Below, piece after piece: positions 52,899-61,298 of a stretch of 64,000 nt of DNA. Below the pieces are notes generated by a model. That model ran no database searches. It had not been told where the DNA came from and worked only from the letters and a program-made list of their open reading frames with translations. The stretch is taken from positions 8,060,001 through 8,124,000 of the forward strand of contig NZ_CP030050.1 in NCBI RefSeq assembly GCF_015291705.1. The letters run 5' to 3'. The stretch is from Bradyrhizobium arachidis. Lineage in GTDB: Bacteria > Pseudomonadota > Alphaproteobacteria > Rhizobiales > Xanthobacteraceae. Position 1 is the first letter of the stretch. Each line of letters opens with the position of its first letter. The position numbers were made by a program, and so were the translations under genes.

Positions 52899-54065
52899 CT
52901 AGTACGACTTCGCCAACCCCAGCACCTTTTCCGCGATGAAGCTGAGCGCGAGCTGCGGGCTGACCGGCGCGATGCGCGGGATCAGCACCTCGCGCAAATA
53001 GCGTTCGACGTGGAATTCCTTGGCGTAACCAAAACCGCCATGAGTCATCACCGCCTGCTCGCAGGCATGATACCCGGCTTCGCCTGCGAAATATTTCGCG
53101 GCGTTCGCGCCGGCGCCGCAGGGCAAGCCCTTGTCGTATTGCCAGGCCGCCTGCATCACCATCAGCCAGGCTGCCTCCAGCTCGACCCAGTTCACCGCGA
53201 GCGGATGCTGGATGCCCTGGTTCTTGCCGATCGGACGATTGAACACCGTGCGCGTCTTGGCGTATTCGGTCGCGCGCGACAGCGCCAGCTTGCCGAGGCC
53301 GACGGCTTCCGCGGCGATCAGGATGCGCTCGGGGTTCATGCCTTCGAGGATGTACTGGAAACCCTTGCCCTCCTCGCCGATGCGGTCCTCCATCGGAATT
53401 TCAAAGTCCTCGAAGAAGAGCTCGTTGGAATCGACGATCTTGCGGCCCATCTTCTCGATCTCATGGACCTTGATCCTGCTGCGGTCGAAATCGGTATAGA
53501 ACAGGCTGAGCCCGTGAGTCGGCGAACGCACATCCTCCAGCGGCGTGGTGCGTGCCAGCAGCAGGATCTTGTGCGCAACCTGCGCGGTCGAGATCCACAC
53601 CTTCTGGCCGTTGACGATGTAGCGGTCGTTCTTGGCGACGGCACGCGTCTTGAGCTGGGTGGTGTTGAGGCCGGTGTTGGGCTCGGTGACGGCGAAACAC
53701 GCCTTCTCGCGGCCCTCGACCATCGGCGGCAGCATGCGCTTGCGCTGCTCCTCGGTGCCGAACACGACGACGGGGTTGAGACCGAACACGTTGATATGCA
53801 CCGCGGAGGCGCCGGACATGCCGGCGCCTGACTCCGCGATGGTGCGCATCATGATCGCTGCTTCGGTGATGCCGAGCCCGGAGCCGCCATATTCCTCCGG
53901 CACGCAGATGCCGAGCCAGCCGGCGTCCGCCAGCGCCTTGTGAAAATCGTGCGGGAAGCCGCCGTCGTGGTCCTTCTTCAGCCAGTAGGCATCGGGAAAG
54001 CCTTCGCAGATCTTCGCGATCGCGTCGCGAATGGCTTCCTGCTGATCGGTGAGCGCGAAATCCAT
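52899..54065 (-). CDS. Acyl-CoA dehydrogenase family protein
   Basis: A 388-residue flavoprotein. The N-terminus is MDFALTDQQEAIRDAIAKIC. The FAD/substrate motif is FAVTEPNTGLNTTQLKTRAV, and the C-terminus has MTHGGFGYAKEFHVERYLRE. The usual catalytic Glu motif (YEGT) after this point is replaced by RIAPVSPQLALSF, as in one acyl-CoA dehydrogenase subgroup. The base may therefore lie elsewhere. ATG 54065 is chosen; the longer open frame to 54758 runs antisense through dctM. Confidence 0.92.
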   Translation of the reverse strand: MDFALTDQQEAIRDAIAKICEGFPDAYWLKKDHDGGFPHDFHKALADAGWLGICVPEEYGGSGLGITEAAIMMRTIAESGAGMSGASAVHINVFGLNPVVVFGTEEQRKRMLPPMVEGREKACFAVTEPNTGLNTTQLKTRAVAKNDRYIVNGQKVWISTAQVAHKILLLARTTPLEDVRSPTHGLSLFYTDFDRSRIKVHEIEKMGRKIVDSNELFFEDFEIPMEDRIGEEGKGFQYILEGMNPERILIAAEAVGLGKLALSRATEYAKTRTVFNRPIGKNQGIQHPLAVNWVELEAAWLMVMQAAWQYDKGLPCGAGANAAKYFAGEAGYHACEQAVMTHGGFGYAKEFHVERYLREVLIPRIAPVSPQLALSFIAEKVLGLAKSY

Positions 54066-54094
54066 GATGGTCTCCTTGTGGAGGCTCGTTAAGC

Positions 54095-55384
54095 TTAGCG
54101 CCCCATCTGCGAGGGCAGCCAGAGAATGATGGACGGGAACGCCACCAGGATCGCGATTGCAATCAGGTGCGCGATGAAATGCGGGAAGGTGCCGTGGAAC
54201 ACCTCGGCCACCGGCCGCTTGGCGTAGCGGGCGACGATGAAGCAGTTCAGCCCGACCGGCGGCGTGATCATGCCGACCTCGGCGGTGACGATCTTGATGA
54301 CGCCGAACCAGATCGGATCGAAGCCGAGCGTCTTGATCAGCGGCAGCACGATCGGCACGGTCAGCACCAGGATCGCGATCTGATCCATGAAGGAGCCGAG
54401 CACGATATAGCCGCACAGGATCAGCGTGATGATCACCCAGCGCGAGGTCGGCAAGCTGCCGATCCAGGCGACGAGATCCTGCGTTACATGGGTGAGCGTG
54501 AAGAAGTAGCCGAAGATCGAGGCACCGACGAGGATCATGATGATCATGCAGGTGCCGTGGCAGGCGCGCAGCAGCGTCTTGTAGAGCGAGGTCGGCGTGA
54601 TCTTGCCCTTGACGATCGCGAGCAGGAAGGCGCCGAACGCACCGAAGGCCGAGGCCTCGGTCGGCGTCGCGACGCCGAGATAGATCGTGCCTGTGACGAT
54701 CGAGAACAACACCACCATCGGCGAGACTTGCCACAGCAGCGCGAACTTTTCGCGCCACGGCACCGACTTCGCGGCGGGTGCGCGCGAAGGATCCTGCCAG
54801 ACCAGGAAATAGATCGTGGCCATGATGGTGATGGTGACGAGGATCGCCGGGATGATGCCGCTGATCAGCAGCTTGCCGATGTTGACCTCGGCGAGCAGGC
54901 CGAAGATGACGAGCGCGACGCTGGTCGGCAGCAGCATCGACAGCGTGCCCGAGATCGCGACTACGCCGGCGGCCATCTTGGGCTCATAGCCCTGGCGGAT
55001 CATTGCGGGCAGGCTGGTCGAGGACAGCGTCGCCGCCGAAGCCGTCGAGGTGCCGCAGATCGCGCCGAAACCGGCGCCGGCGAGCGCGGTCGCCATGCCG
55101 AGGCCGCCGGGGATGCGGCCGACCCAGGCTGATGCGGTCTTGAACAGATCATCCGCGACGCCCGACAGCAGCACGAGGTCCGCCATCAGGAGGAACATCG
55201 GGATGGTGATCAGCTCATAGGACGAGACGGTCGAGAGCGGTGCGGTCTGCAAGATGCCGAACAGCGTGGACCAGCCGCCGACCATGACGAGGCCGACCGA
55301 GCCGGAAAAGGCCATGGCGAAGCCGACGGGGGTGCCGAGCGCGAGCAGGCCGAACAGCAGGGCGAGAACGATGAAAGGTGTCAT
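54095..55384 (-). CDS. dctM: TRAP transporter large permease DctM
   Basis: 429 residues, about 12 membrane spans. Typical TRAP-M motifs: LFLLMADLVLLSGVADDLFK, GAICGTSTASAATLSSTSLP and the C-terminal GMITPPVGLNCFIVA. With DctQ it makes the Na+-coupled permease that takes substrate from DctP. It is 12 bases after dctQ. Substrates of this family are mostly organic acids. Confidence 0.96.
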   Translation of the reverse strand: MTPFIVLALLFGLLALGTPVGFAMAFSGSVGLVMVGGWSTLFGILQTAPLSTVSSYELITIPMFLLMADLVLLSGVADDLFKTASAWVGRIPGGLGMATALAGAGFGAICGTSTASAATLSSTSLPAMIRQGYEPKMAAGVVAISGTLSMLLPTSVALVIFGLLAEVNIGKLLISGIIPAILVTITIMATIYFLVWQDPSRAPAAKSVPWREKFALLWQVSPMVVLFSIVTGTIYLGVATPTEASAFGAFGAFLLAIVKGKITPTSLYKTLLRACHGTCMIIMILVGASIFGYFFTLTHVTQDLVAWIGSLPTSRWVIITLILCGYIVLGSFMDQIAILVLTVPIVLPLIKTLGFDPIWFGVIKIVTAEVGMITPPVGLNCFIVARYAKRPVAEVFHGTFPHFIAHLIAIAILVAFPSIILWLPSQMGR

Positions 55385-55396
55385 GGAGGCCTGCCG

Positions 55397-55951
55397 TTAC
55401 TCGAAGCTGCGTGCTTCGCCGACGCCGGTCACCGGCGGCAGCGGATAGAGATCGCGGCCGCTGACGAGGCTCAGCACATTGCCGACGAGCTGAAGCACCA
55501 GCCGCAGCACCAGCACGCCGCAGCCGAACGGCACCAGCGCCGCCGAGATCCAGGTCGGCCAGGGGATCGCACCCGAGAGCACGTCGTGCTGCTCGTAATT
55601 CTCCAGAGCACGCTCGAAGCCGACCTTGCAGATCAGGATGAACACGAACAGGCCGGCGAGCGCCGTGACGATCTCGGACAGCCGCCGCCCCGTCGGCGAG
55701 AACCTCGACAGCAGGATGTCGACGCCGACATGGGCATGCTCGCGCAAGCCATCTGACAGCGTGAAGAAGAACACGCCGGCGAGCAGATAGAGCCCGATCA
55801 GGTCGTAGGTGAAGGCGAACGGGCTGTTCAGCGCATAGCGCATGAACACGTCGGTCACCACCAGCAGCATGATCACGAACAGGAACACCACCGCGATCAC
55901 CGTCAGCGCGCGCTCCAGCGCGCCGAGCACTTGCCCCGCCCGTTCGATCAC
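55397..55951 (-). CDS. dctQ: TRAP transporter small permease DctQ
   Basis: 184 residues, four membrane spans. It begins with a GTG at 55951 that has a GGAGG site 7 bases before it. The DVFMRYALNSPFAFTYDLIG motif is the DctQ signature. The last 30 residues are polar. It lies between dctP and dctM, in standard order. Confidence 0.93.
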   Translation of the reverse strand: MIERAGQVLGALERALTVIAVVFLFVIMLLVVTDVFMRYALNSPFAFTYDLIGLYLLAGVFFFTLSDGLREHAHVGVDILLSRFSPTGRRLSEIVTALAGLFVFILICKVGFERALENYEQHDVLSGAIPWPTWISAALVPFGCGVLVLRLVLQLVGNVLSLVSGRDLYPLPPVTGVGEARSFE

Positions 55952-55976
55952 TTCGCGCCTCCCTCTTCGTTTAGGA

Positions 55977-57002
55977 TTACTTGCTGCCCGCGGCGAGCAG
56001 GTCGTCGAACTCCTTCAACGCGGCAGAAGCCTGCTTGCCGCGGCTGTCGAGCCCGCTCGCCCACTCCTTGCCGACGCCCTTGAGCTTGTCCTTGATCTCG
56101 GCGCGCGTCGCCTCCGGCAGCGGATCGAAGCTGACGCCTTCGTCCTGCATGTGCTTCTTGGTGACTTCGCCTTCCTTGTCGACGTCTGCGCAGGCTTTTG
56201 GCGTGATCGCCTCCGAGGCCTCGTTCATCGCCTTCTTCACGTCGTCGGGCAGCTTGTCCCAGACCGACTGGTTGATCGAGTAAGCGACGATGAAGCTGCC
56301 GAAGCTGACGCCTTCGGTGGCGTGCTTGACCAGCTTGTCGAGGCCGTAGGACACGACGCTGTCGAGCGGGAACAAGAGACCATCCATGGTGCCGCGCGAC
56401 AGCGATTCATAGGCATCGGGCGCGGCCATGCGCACCGGCACGGCATTGAGCGCACGCAGCGTCAGATCCTGCGCGCCGCCCGTGGTGCGCAGCTTCAGGC
56501 CCTGCATGTCCTTGGTGGTTTCCACCTTCGACTTGACGGTCCACACCTGGTAGGGCGGCAGCACCACGGCCATCAGCAGCTTGATCTTGTTCGGAGCGTA
56601 TTCCTGTTTGGCCAAGATGCCTTCGCGCGCGGTCTTCCAGTAAGCGAGCGTGCCCTGGCAACTGGTCGCGAACGCGCCTGGCAATTGCGCGACTTCCGAC
56701 AGCGGCATCTTGTCGGAAACATAGGACGGCCCGATGTAGCCGATGTCGACCACGCCGGACTGTGTCAGGCGCAGCATGTCGGCGGCCTTGCCGATCTGCT
56801 GGTTCGGATAATAGGTGAAGGTCACCGCGCCATTGGTGCGCTTGGTGACGTCGTCCATCCAGGGCTTGAGCAGCAGGCGAACGAGGTAATGACCGGCGGG
56901 GAAAGAGTCGGCGACCTTCAGCTCGATCGCCTGCGCCGACATCGTCGAGACCGGCAGCGAAAGCGCGAGCGCGGCTGCAGCCCAGACCAGGTTCTTCTTC
57001 AT
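55977..57002 (-). CDS. dctP: TRAP transporter solute-binding protein DctP
   Basis: 341 residues with a Sec signal peptide (MKKNLVWAAAALALSLPVST, cleaved near AQA). The mature part shows VADSFPAGHYLVRLLLKPWM, VTFTYYPNQQIGKAADMLRL and GLKLRTTGGAQDLTLRALNA, where Arg176-like Arg in LRTTGG usually holds the substrate carboxylate. It delivers a carboxylic acid from the periplasm to DctQM. ATG 57002 has an AAGGAGA site; the upstream frame is rejected. First gene of the leftward operon. Confidence 0.94.
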   Translation of the reverse strand: MKKNLVWAAAALALSLPVSTMSAQAIELKVADSFPAGHYLVRLLLKPWMDDVTKRTNGAVTFTYYPNQQIGKAADMLRLTQSGVVDIGYIGPSYVSDKMPLSEVAQLPGAFATSCQGTLAYWKTAREGILAKQEYAPNKIKLLMAVVLPPYQVWTVKSKVETTKDMQGLKLRTTGGAQDLTLRALNAVPVRMAAPDAYESLSRGTMDGLLFPLDSVVSYGLDKLVKHATEGVSFGSFIVAYSINQSVWDKLPDDVKKAMNEASEAITPKACADVDKEGEVTKKHMQDEGVSFDPLPEATRAEIKDKLKGVGKEWASGLDSRGKQASAALKEFDDLLAAGSK

Positions 57003-57092
57003 TTGGTTCTCCTTGACGCGTCCCCACGCCGAAGGCGGCAGCGGTCTGCTGCGGCACCGTCCGGCCCTCACTCCATTTCTTGCTTGGGGAAA

Positions 57093-57214
57093 ATGTACAT
57101 ATACGTGAATTTATCTGTCAAGTATATGAACTACGCATAGAGCTATGCGCCGCACGGGGACAGCCGCGAATTGACACCGACGATTTATGAATTCTAACTC
57201 CACATATGTGAATT
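57093..57214. promoter_or_regulatory. Divergent control region with repeated GTGAATT / CACATATGTG, likely IclR sites
   Basis: The dctP-caiB gap is AT-rich and carries related boxes: GTACATATACGTGAATT (57095-57111), TATATGAACT (57123-57132) and the perfect palindrome CACATATGTG (57201-57210) followed by AATTC. GTGAATT occurs twice (57105 and 57208). A -35 TTGACA (57171-57176) faces right; the -10 after it is weak. The IclR gene at the end of the rightward operon is the probable binder. Confidence 0.5.
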
Positions 57215-57230
57215 CATTCAACGGGGACCT

Positions 57231-58433
57231 ATGGGACCGCTCGCCGGCTTCACCATTCTCGACCTGACCTCGGTGCTGATGGGCCCCTACGGCACCCAGG
57301 TGCTGGCGGACATGGGCGCTAATGTCATCAAGGTCGAAAGCCCCGAGGGCGACATCGTTCGCCAGATCGGGCCGGGCCGCACGCCCGGCATCGGCGGGAT
57401 GTTCCACAACGCCAATCGCGGCAAGCGCAGCATCGTGCTCGACCTCAAGAAGGCGGAAGGCCGCGACACGCTGCTGCGGCTGGCGAGGAGCGCCAACGCG
57501 CTCGTCTACAATGTACGTCCGCAGGCGATGGCGCGGCTCGGTCTCGACTATGAGACGCTGGCCGCGATCAATCCCGCCCTCGTCTATGTCGGCGCATTCG
57601 GCTACGGCCAGTCCGGCCCCTATGCGGCCAAGCCTGCCTATGACGATCTGATCCAGGGCGCCGCCACCATTCCGACGCTGTTAGCTGCCGCCGGCGACGG
57701 CACGCCGCGCTATGTCCCGGTCACCATCGCCGACCGCATCGTCGGGCTGATGATGGTCAATGCGATCATGGGCGGGCTGATGCACCAGCAGCGCACCGGC
57801 CAGGGCCAGCGCATCGACGTGCCGATGTTCGAATCCATGGCGGAATTCGTGCTGGTCGATCACCTCGGCGGTCTCACCTACAATCCGCCACTCGACCATG
57901 GCGGCTACGCCCGCCTGCTCTCGCGCTATCGCCGCCCCTACAAGACCAGCGACGGCTATCTCTGCGTGCTGATCTACAACGACAAGCACTGGCGCAGCTT
58001 CTTCGAGGCGATCGAGCAGCCGCATTTCCTGGAGCAGCCGCGCTTCGCCAACCACGCGGCGCGCACCAAGCATATCGACGAGATCTACGAGGAGATCGGC
58101 CAGATCTTCTTGACGCGCACGACGGCGGAATGGCGCGAGCTGCTCGAGCGCGCCGATATCCCGGTGATGCCGATGCATACGCTGGAAACCATCCTGGACG
58201 ATCCGCACCTCAAGGCGACCGGCTTCTTCAGGACCGTCGATCACCCCGTTGAGGGGCGCATCCGCCAGATGCGGGTGCCCTCGACCTGGAGCGTGACCCA
58301 GCCGGAAGCCGCCGGTCCCGCGCCGACGCTCGGCCAGCACGGCCGCGACATTTTGCGCGAGGCCGGCTTCTCGACTGAGGAGATCGAGCAGCTCGCAGAG
58401 CAAAAAGCAGTTCACCTGGCCGCGCCGCCCTAA
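57231..58433 (+). CDS. CaiB/BaiF family CoA transferase (family III)
   Basis: 400 residues. MGPLAGFTILDLTSVLMGPY and GTQVLADMGANVIKVESPEG are the family start. The catalytic Asp is in GQGQRIDVPMFESMAEF. It moves CoA between carboxylic acids without ATP. Given the neighbours (MaoC hydratase, CitE lyase, TRAP importer), a role as itaconate or similar C5-dicarboxylate CoA transferase is plausible. First gene of the rightward operon. Confidence 0.92.
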   Translation: MGPLAGFTILDLTSVLMGPYGTQVLADMGANVIKVESPEGDIVRQIGPGRTPGIGGMFHNANRGKRSIVLDLKKAEGRDTLLRLARSANALVYNVRPQAMARLGLDYETLAAINPALVYVGAFGYGQSGPYAAKPAYDDLIQGAATIPTLLAAAGDGTPRYVPVTIADRIVGLMMVNAIMGGLMHQQRTGQGQRIDVPMFESMAEFVLVDHLGGLTYNPPLDHGGYARLLSRYRRPYKTSDGYLCVLIYNDKHWRSFFEAIEQPHFLEQPRFANHAARTKHIDEIYEEIGQIFLTRTTAEWRELLERADIPVMPMHTLETILDDPHLKATGFFRTVDHPVEGRIRQMRVPSTWSVTQPEAAGPAPTLGQHGRDILREAGFSTEEIEQLAEQKAVHLAAPP

Positions 58434-58476
58434 AGGCAGCGCGGGCCAAATCGCAAGACGCAGGGAGGAAACCGCG

Positions 58477-58929
58477 ATGGCCGGACTTTATTTCGAAGAC
58501 TTTTCGGTGGGCCAGGAGTTCAGGCATCCGCTGACCCGGACCGTCACGGAGATGGACAACACCATGTTCAGCCTGCTGACGCTCAACCCGCAGCCGCTGC
58601 ATATCGACGCGCATTTCTCCGAAAAGACCGAATTCGGCCAGCGCATTTTCAACAGCCTTTACACCCTCGGCATCATGATCGGCATGACGGTCTATGATAC
58701 GACCTTGGGTACCACCGTCGCCAATCTCGGCATGACCGACGTCACCTTTCCGAAACCGGTCTTCCATGGCGACACGTTGCGGGCGACGACAAAGGTGCTC
58801 TCGGTGCGGGAATCCAAATCGCGGCCCAAGGCCGGCATCGTCGAGTTCGAGCACCATGCTCTGAACCAGAACGATGACATCGTTGGCAGATGCCGCCGCA
58901 TGGCGCTGATGCACAAGAGGCCGGTCTGA
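58477..58929 (+). CDS. MaoC family hydratase, candidate itaconyl/mesaconyl-CoA hydratase
   Basis: A 150-residue hot-dog protein. The hydratase signature is TEMDNTMFSLLTLNPQPLHI, in which His is kept. The usual D-x-N-P-L-H appears as N-P-Q-P-L-H, a form I associate with the itaconyl/mesaconyl-CoA hydratase branch. A GGGAGGAA site precedes the ATG. Its stop overlaps the next start (TGATG), so the two are translationally coupled. Confidence 0.88.
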   Translation: MAGLYFEDFSVGQEFRHPLTRTVTEMDNTMFSLLTLNPQPLHIDAHFSEKTEFGQRIFNSLYTLGIMIGMTVYDTTLGTTVANLGMTDVTFPKPVFHGDTLRATTKVLSVRESKSRPKAGIVEFEHHALNQNDDIVGRCRRMALMHKRPV

Positions 58930-59780
58930 TGCGTTCGATGCTGTTCGTGCCGGGCGATTCCCCGCGCAAATTCGAGAAGGCGAGCGAAGGCAAGGCCGAC
59001 GCGCTGATCATCGATCTCGAGGATTCCGTCGTCACCGAGAAGAAGCCGGAGGCGCGCGGGCTCACGCTGGCGATGCTGAAGAGCCGTCCCGGCCCGCATC
59101 AGCTCTATGTCCGTGTCAACGCGCTCGACACCGGCATGACGCTTGCCGATCTCGCCGCGGTGATGCCGGGCAGACCCGACGGCATCGTGCTGCCGAAATC
59201 GCAAGGCGGCGACGACGTGCGGCAGATCGCGACCTGGCTCGAAGCTTTGGAAGCGGCATCCGGCATCACGGTCGGCGCGACGCGCATCGTCTGCGTTGCG
59301 ACCGAGACCGCGAGTTCGATCTTCGGGCTCGGCAGCTACAAGGGCTGCTCCTCTCGCCTCGCCGGCTTGATGTGGGGCGCGGAAGATCTCTCCGCTTCGC
59401 TCGGTGCGACCGAAAAGGCCTCGGGCGGCGTGTTCCATAGCCCCTATCGCCTCGCGCGCGATCTTTGCCTGATGGCGGCCGCCGCGGCCGAGGTCGCACC
59501 GATCGACACCGTCTACACCGACATCGACAACCTCGCGGGCCTCGAGCAGGAAACGCGCGCGGCGCGGCGCGACGGGTTTTCGGCGAAGGCGCTGATCCAT
59601 CCCAAGCATGTCGACGTCGTCAACGCGGCGTTCGAACCAACCGAGGCCGAGCGCAGCTGGGCGGAGAAGGTGATCGCGGCATTCGCCAGCAATCCCAACT
59701 CCGGCACGCTGCGGCTCGACGGCCAGATGATCGACAAGCCGCATCTTCGCGCCGCGAAGAAGATCCTCGGCCAGCCCTAG
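58929..59780 (+). CDS. CitE-like HpcH/HpaI lyase, candidate citramalyl-CoA lyase
   Basis: 284 residues, TIM barrel. Motifs: MRSMLFVPGDSPRKFEKASE, the metal/substrate Glu-Asp in IIDLEDSVV, Glu in VCVATETAS and Asp in LMWGAEDLSASLG, then ALIHPKHVDVVNAAFEPTEA. Enzymes of this group split citramalyl- or malyl-CoA type esters. The pairing with MaoC and a CoA transferase suggests citramalyl-CoA cleavage to acetyl-CoA and pyruvate. The ATG overlaps the MaoC stop. Confidence 0.9.
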   Translation: MRSMLFVPGDSPRKFEKASEGKADALIIDLEDSVVTEKKPEARGLTLAMLKSRPGPHQLYVRVNALDTGMTLADLAAVMPGRPDGIVLPKSQGGDDVRQIATWLEALEAASGITVGATRIVCVATETASSIFGLGSYKGCSSRLAGLMWGAEDLSASLGATEKASGGVFHSPYRLARDLCLMAAAAAEVAPIDTVYTDIDNLAGLEQETRAARRDGFSAKALIHPKHVDVVNAAFEPTEAERSWAEKVIAAFASNPNSGTLRLDGQMIDKPHLRAAKKILGQP

Positions 59781-59797
59781 CAGGACGCAGCGCCACC

Positions 59798-60541
59798 ATG
59801 ATCGTTCGCCAAGCCGCAAACGTCCTAGAGATCATGGAATTCTTCGCGCAAACGAGGAAGCCGGCGACGCTTGCCGAGATCGCCGATCATTTCGGCTGGC
59901 CGCGCTCGTCGACCTTCAACCTGCTCGCGACGCTGTCGGAGAAAGGCTATCTCTACGAGCCGCGGCCGCGCGCCGGCTTCTATCCGACGCCGCGGTGGCT
60001 GGCGATGGCGCGGATGATCTCGGAGGTCGAGCCGCTGCCGCCGTGGACGCATCAGCTGATTGCCGATCTCTCTGCCGAGACCGGCGAGACCGCCTCGATC
60101 GTGGCGCCGGCTGGCGTGATGGCGGTGTTCATCGACGTCGTCGAGTCCAAGGCCGCGATCCGCTATTTCGCGACCATCGGCCACCGCGTGCCGATCCACG
60201 CCACCGCGAGCGGCCGCGCGCTGCTGCTGCAATATTCGCAGGAAGAGCGCGACTCCGTCTATCGCAAGATCGAGTTCAAGCAGTACGGCCCCTCGACGCC
60301 GATCAGCATCGAGGCCGTCGAGACCGAGCTGCGCAACTCGATCTCGCGCGGTTACTGCCAGAGTTTTGCGGACTACAGCCGCGACCTCGCCGGCGCGGCG
60401 ATCCCGCTGCCGATCGGCGATCGCAGGCTTTCGGTCGTCGTTGCGGGACCGGAGTTTCGGATTGGGCCGAAGGTGCCGGAGGTTGCCGCGCTGATCGCGC
60501 GGACGGTCGACCGGCTGCGGCCGAAGACCACCGCGGCTTAG
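59798..60541 (+). CDS. IclR family transcriptional regulator
   Basis: 247 residues. The N-terminal winged helix-turn-helix has PATLAEIADHFGWPRSSTFN, then LLATLSEKGYL. The C-terminal effector domain has FIDVVESKAAIRYFATIGHR, VPIHATASGRALL and GYCQSFADYSRDLAGAAIPL. It is last in the rightward operon, 17 bases after the lyase. It most likely senses the substrate or a CoA-pathway product and controls both divergent operons through the sites near 57.1-57.2 kb. Confidence 0.93.
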   Translation: MIVRQAANVLEIMEFFAQTRKPATLAEIADHFGWPRSSTFNLLATLSEKGYLYEPRPRAGFYPTPRWLAMARMISEVEPLPPWTHQLIADLSAETGETASIVAPAGVMAVFIDVVESKAAIRYFATIGHRVPIHATASGRALLLQYSQEERDSVYRKIEFKQYGPSTPISIEAVETELRNSISRGYCQSFADYSRDLAGAAIPLPIGDRRLSVVVAGPEFRIGPKVPEVAALIARTVDRLRPKTTAA

Positions 60542-60590
60542 ATTTTTTTTGAATTGAATCAAACTGCGACCGCATCGGCAGTGCGCCCCC

Positions 60591-60760
60591 TCGCCCCGTT
60601 CTTACGGGGGCGCGACGAGCTTCGCTCGCGCTGAGAGGTTTGGGGTCAGGGGCCTCTCTCCACACGAGAAATCGTCGAAAGACCTGTACCCCCTCACCCG
60701 AATTCGATCTGCGATCGAATTCGACCTCTCCCCGCAGGCGGGGAGAGGTGAAGCCGCGCC
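60591..60760. repeat. Cluster of palindromic repeats
   Basis: Several inverted repeats are adjacent: CCCGTT-CTTA-CGGGG-like near 60596, GCGACGAGC/GCTCGCGC near 60612, the perfect GAATTCGAT-CTGCG-ATCGAATTC (60700-60722), and CCTCTCCCCG-CAGG-CGGGGAGAGG (60725-60748). The CCCCTCACCCGAATTCG and CTCTCCCCGC phrases recur as dispersed repeats in Bradyrhizobium as far as I recall. They lie between convergent genes. No gene is supported in 60542-60764. Confidence 0.75.
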
Positions 60761-60764
60761 AGCC

Positions 60765-61181
60765 TTAATCGAAGCCCTGAACGGGCGGCGTCGTGGTCTC
60801 TGCCGGCGCCGCAGGCGCAGCTTGAGCCGGCTGCACCGCCGGAGCGGCTTGCACCGGCGGATTGCTTGCAGCTCTCATCTGACCGCTGGCTTCCATCGCC
60901 TGGCGCGTGCGCGGCGGAGCGGTGGTCGCAGCCACCGGGGTCGCCTCGCGTCGTGACGGCGGCCGATGTCTTGCTGACCGCGAACCTTTCACGCCCCATG
61001 ACCGCGCGATCGAAGGTCCTGCGGTATAGCCGATCACCGCGCCCGCGACGGCACCGACCGGGCCGAGCACGACGGCGCCGGACACGGCGCCTATCGCCGC
61101 AGACCCCGCGCGCTCCTGCGCAACGGCGCTTGCCGGCACGCCGGCCAGCAGCACGATGGCAGTGATCAAAGCTTTGTTCAT
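60765..61181 (-). CDS. Secreted glycine-zipper protein with Pro/Ala-rich tail
   Basis: 138 residues. The signal peptide (MNKALITAIVLLAGVPASAV, cleaved at AQA-like VAQ) is followed by a glycine-zipper segment (AIGAVSGAVVLGPVGAVAGA, then VIGYTAGP) that may insert into or associate with a membrane. The last 60 residues are low-complexity Ala, Pro, Thr and Gln. ATG 61181 has a GGGAGG site. Function unknown. Confidence 0.78.
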   Translation of the reverse strand: MNKALITAIVLLAGVPASAVAQERAGSAAIGAVSGAVVLGPVGAVAGAVIGYTAGPSIARSWGVKGSRSARHRPPSRREATPVAATTAPPRTRQAMEASGQMRAASNPPVQAAPAVQPAQAAPAAPAETTTPPVQGFD

Positions 61182-61298
61182 CGGAGCGCCTCCCTCACGG
61201 GAGATCACTCTTATGCAAATATGGCCTCAGCAGGTTTGTCCGTGGCCCAATACGGGGCAATCGCGGATGGAACTCCGGCAATTCAGAGGCTGCACACG

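Noticed and set aside
54066..54758. N-terminal extension of the acyl-CoA dehydrogenase frame, a seeming 619-residue fusion
   Set aside because: The extra 231 residues are an out-of-frame reading of dctM. ATG 54065 starts the conserved dehydrogenase N-terminus.
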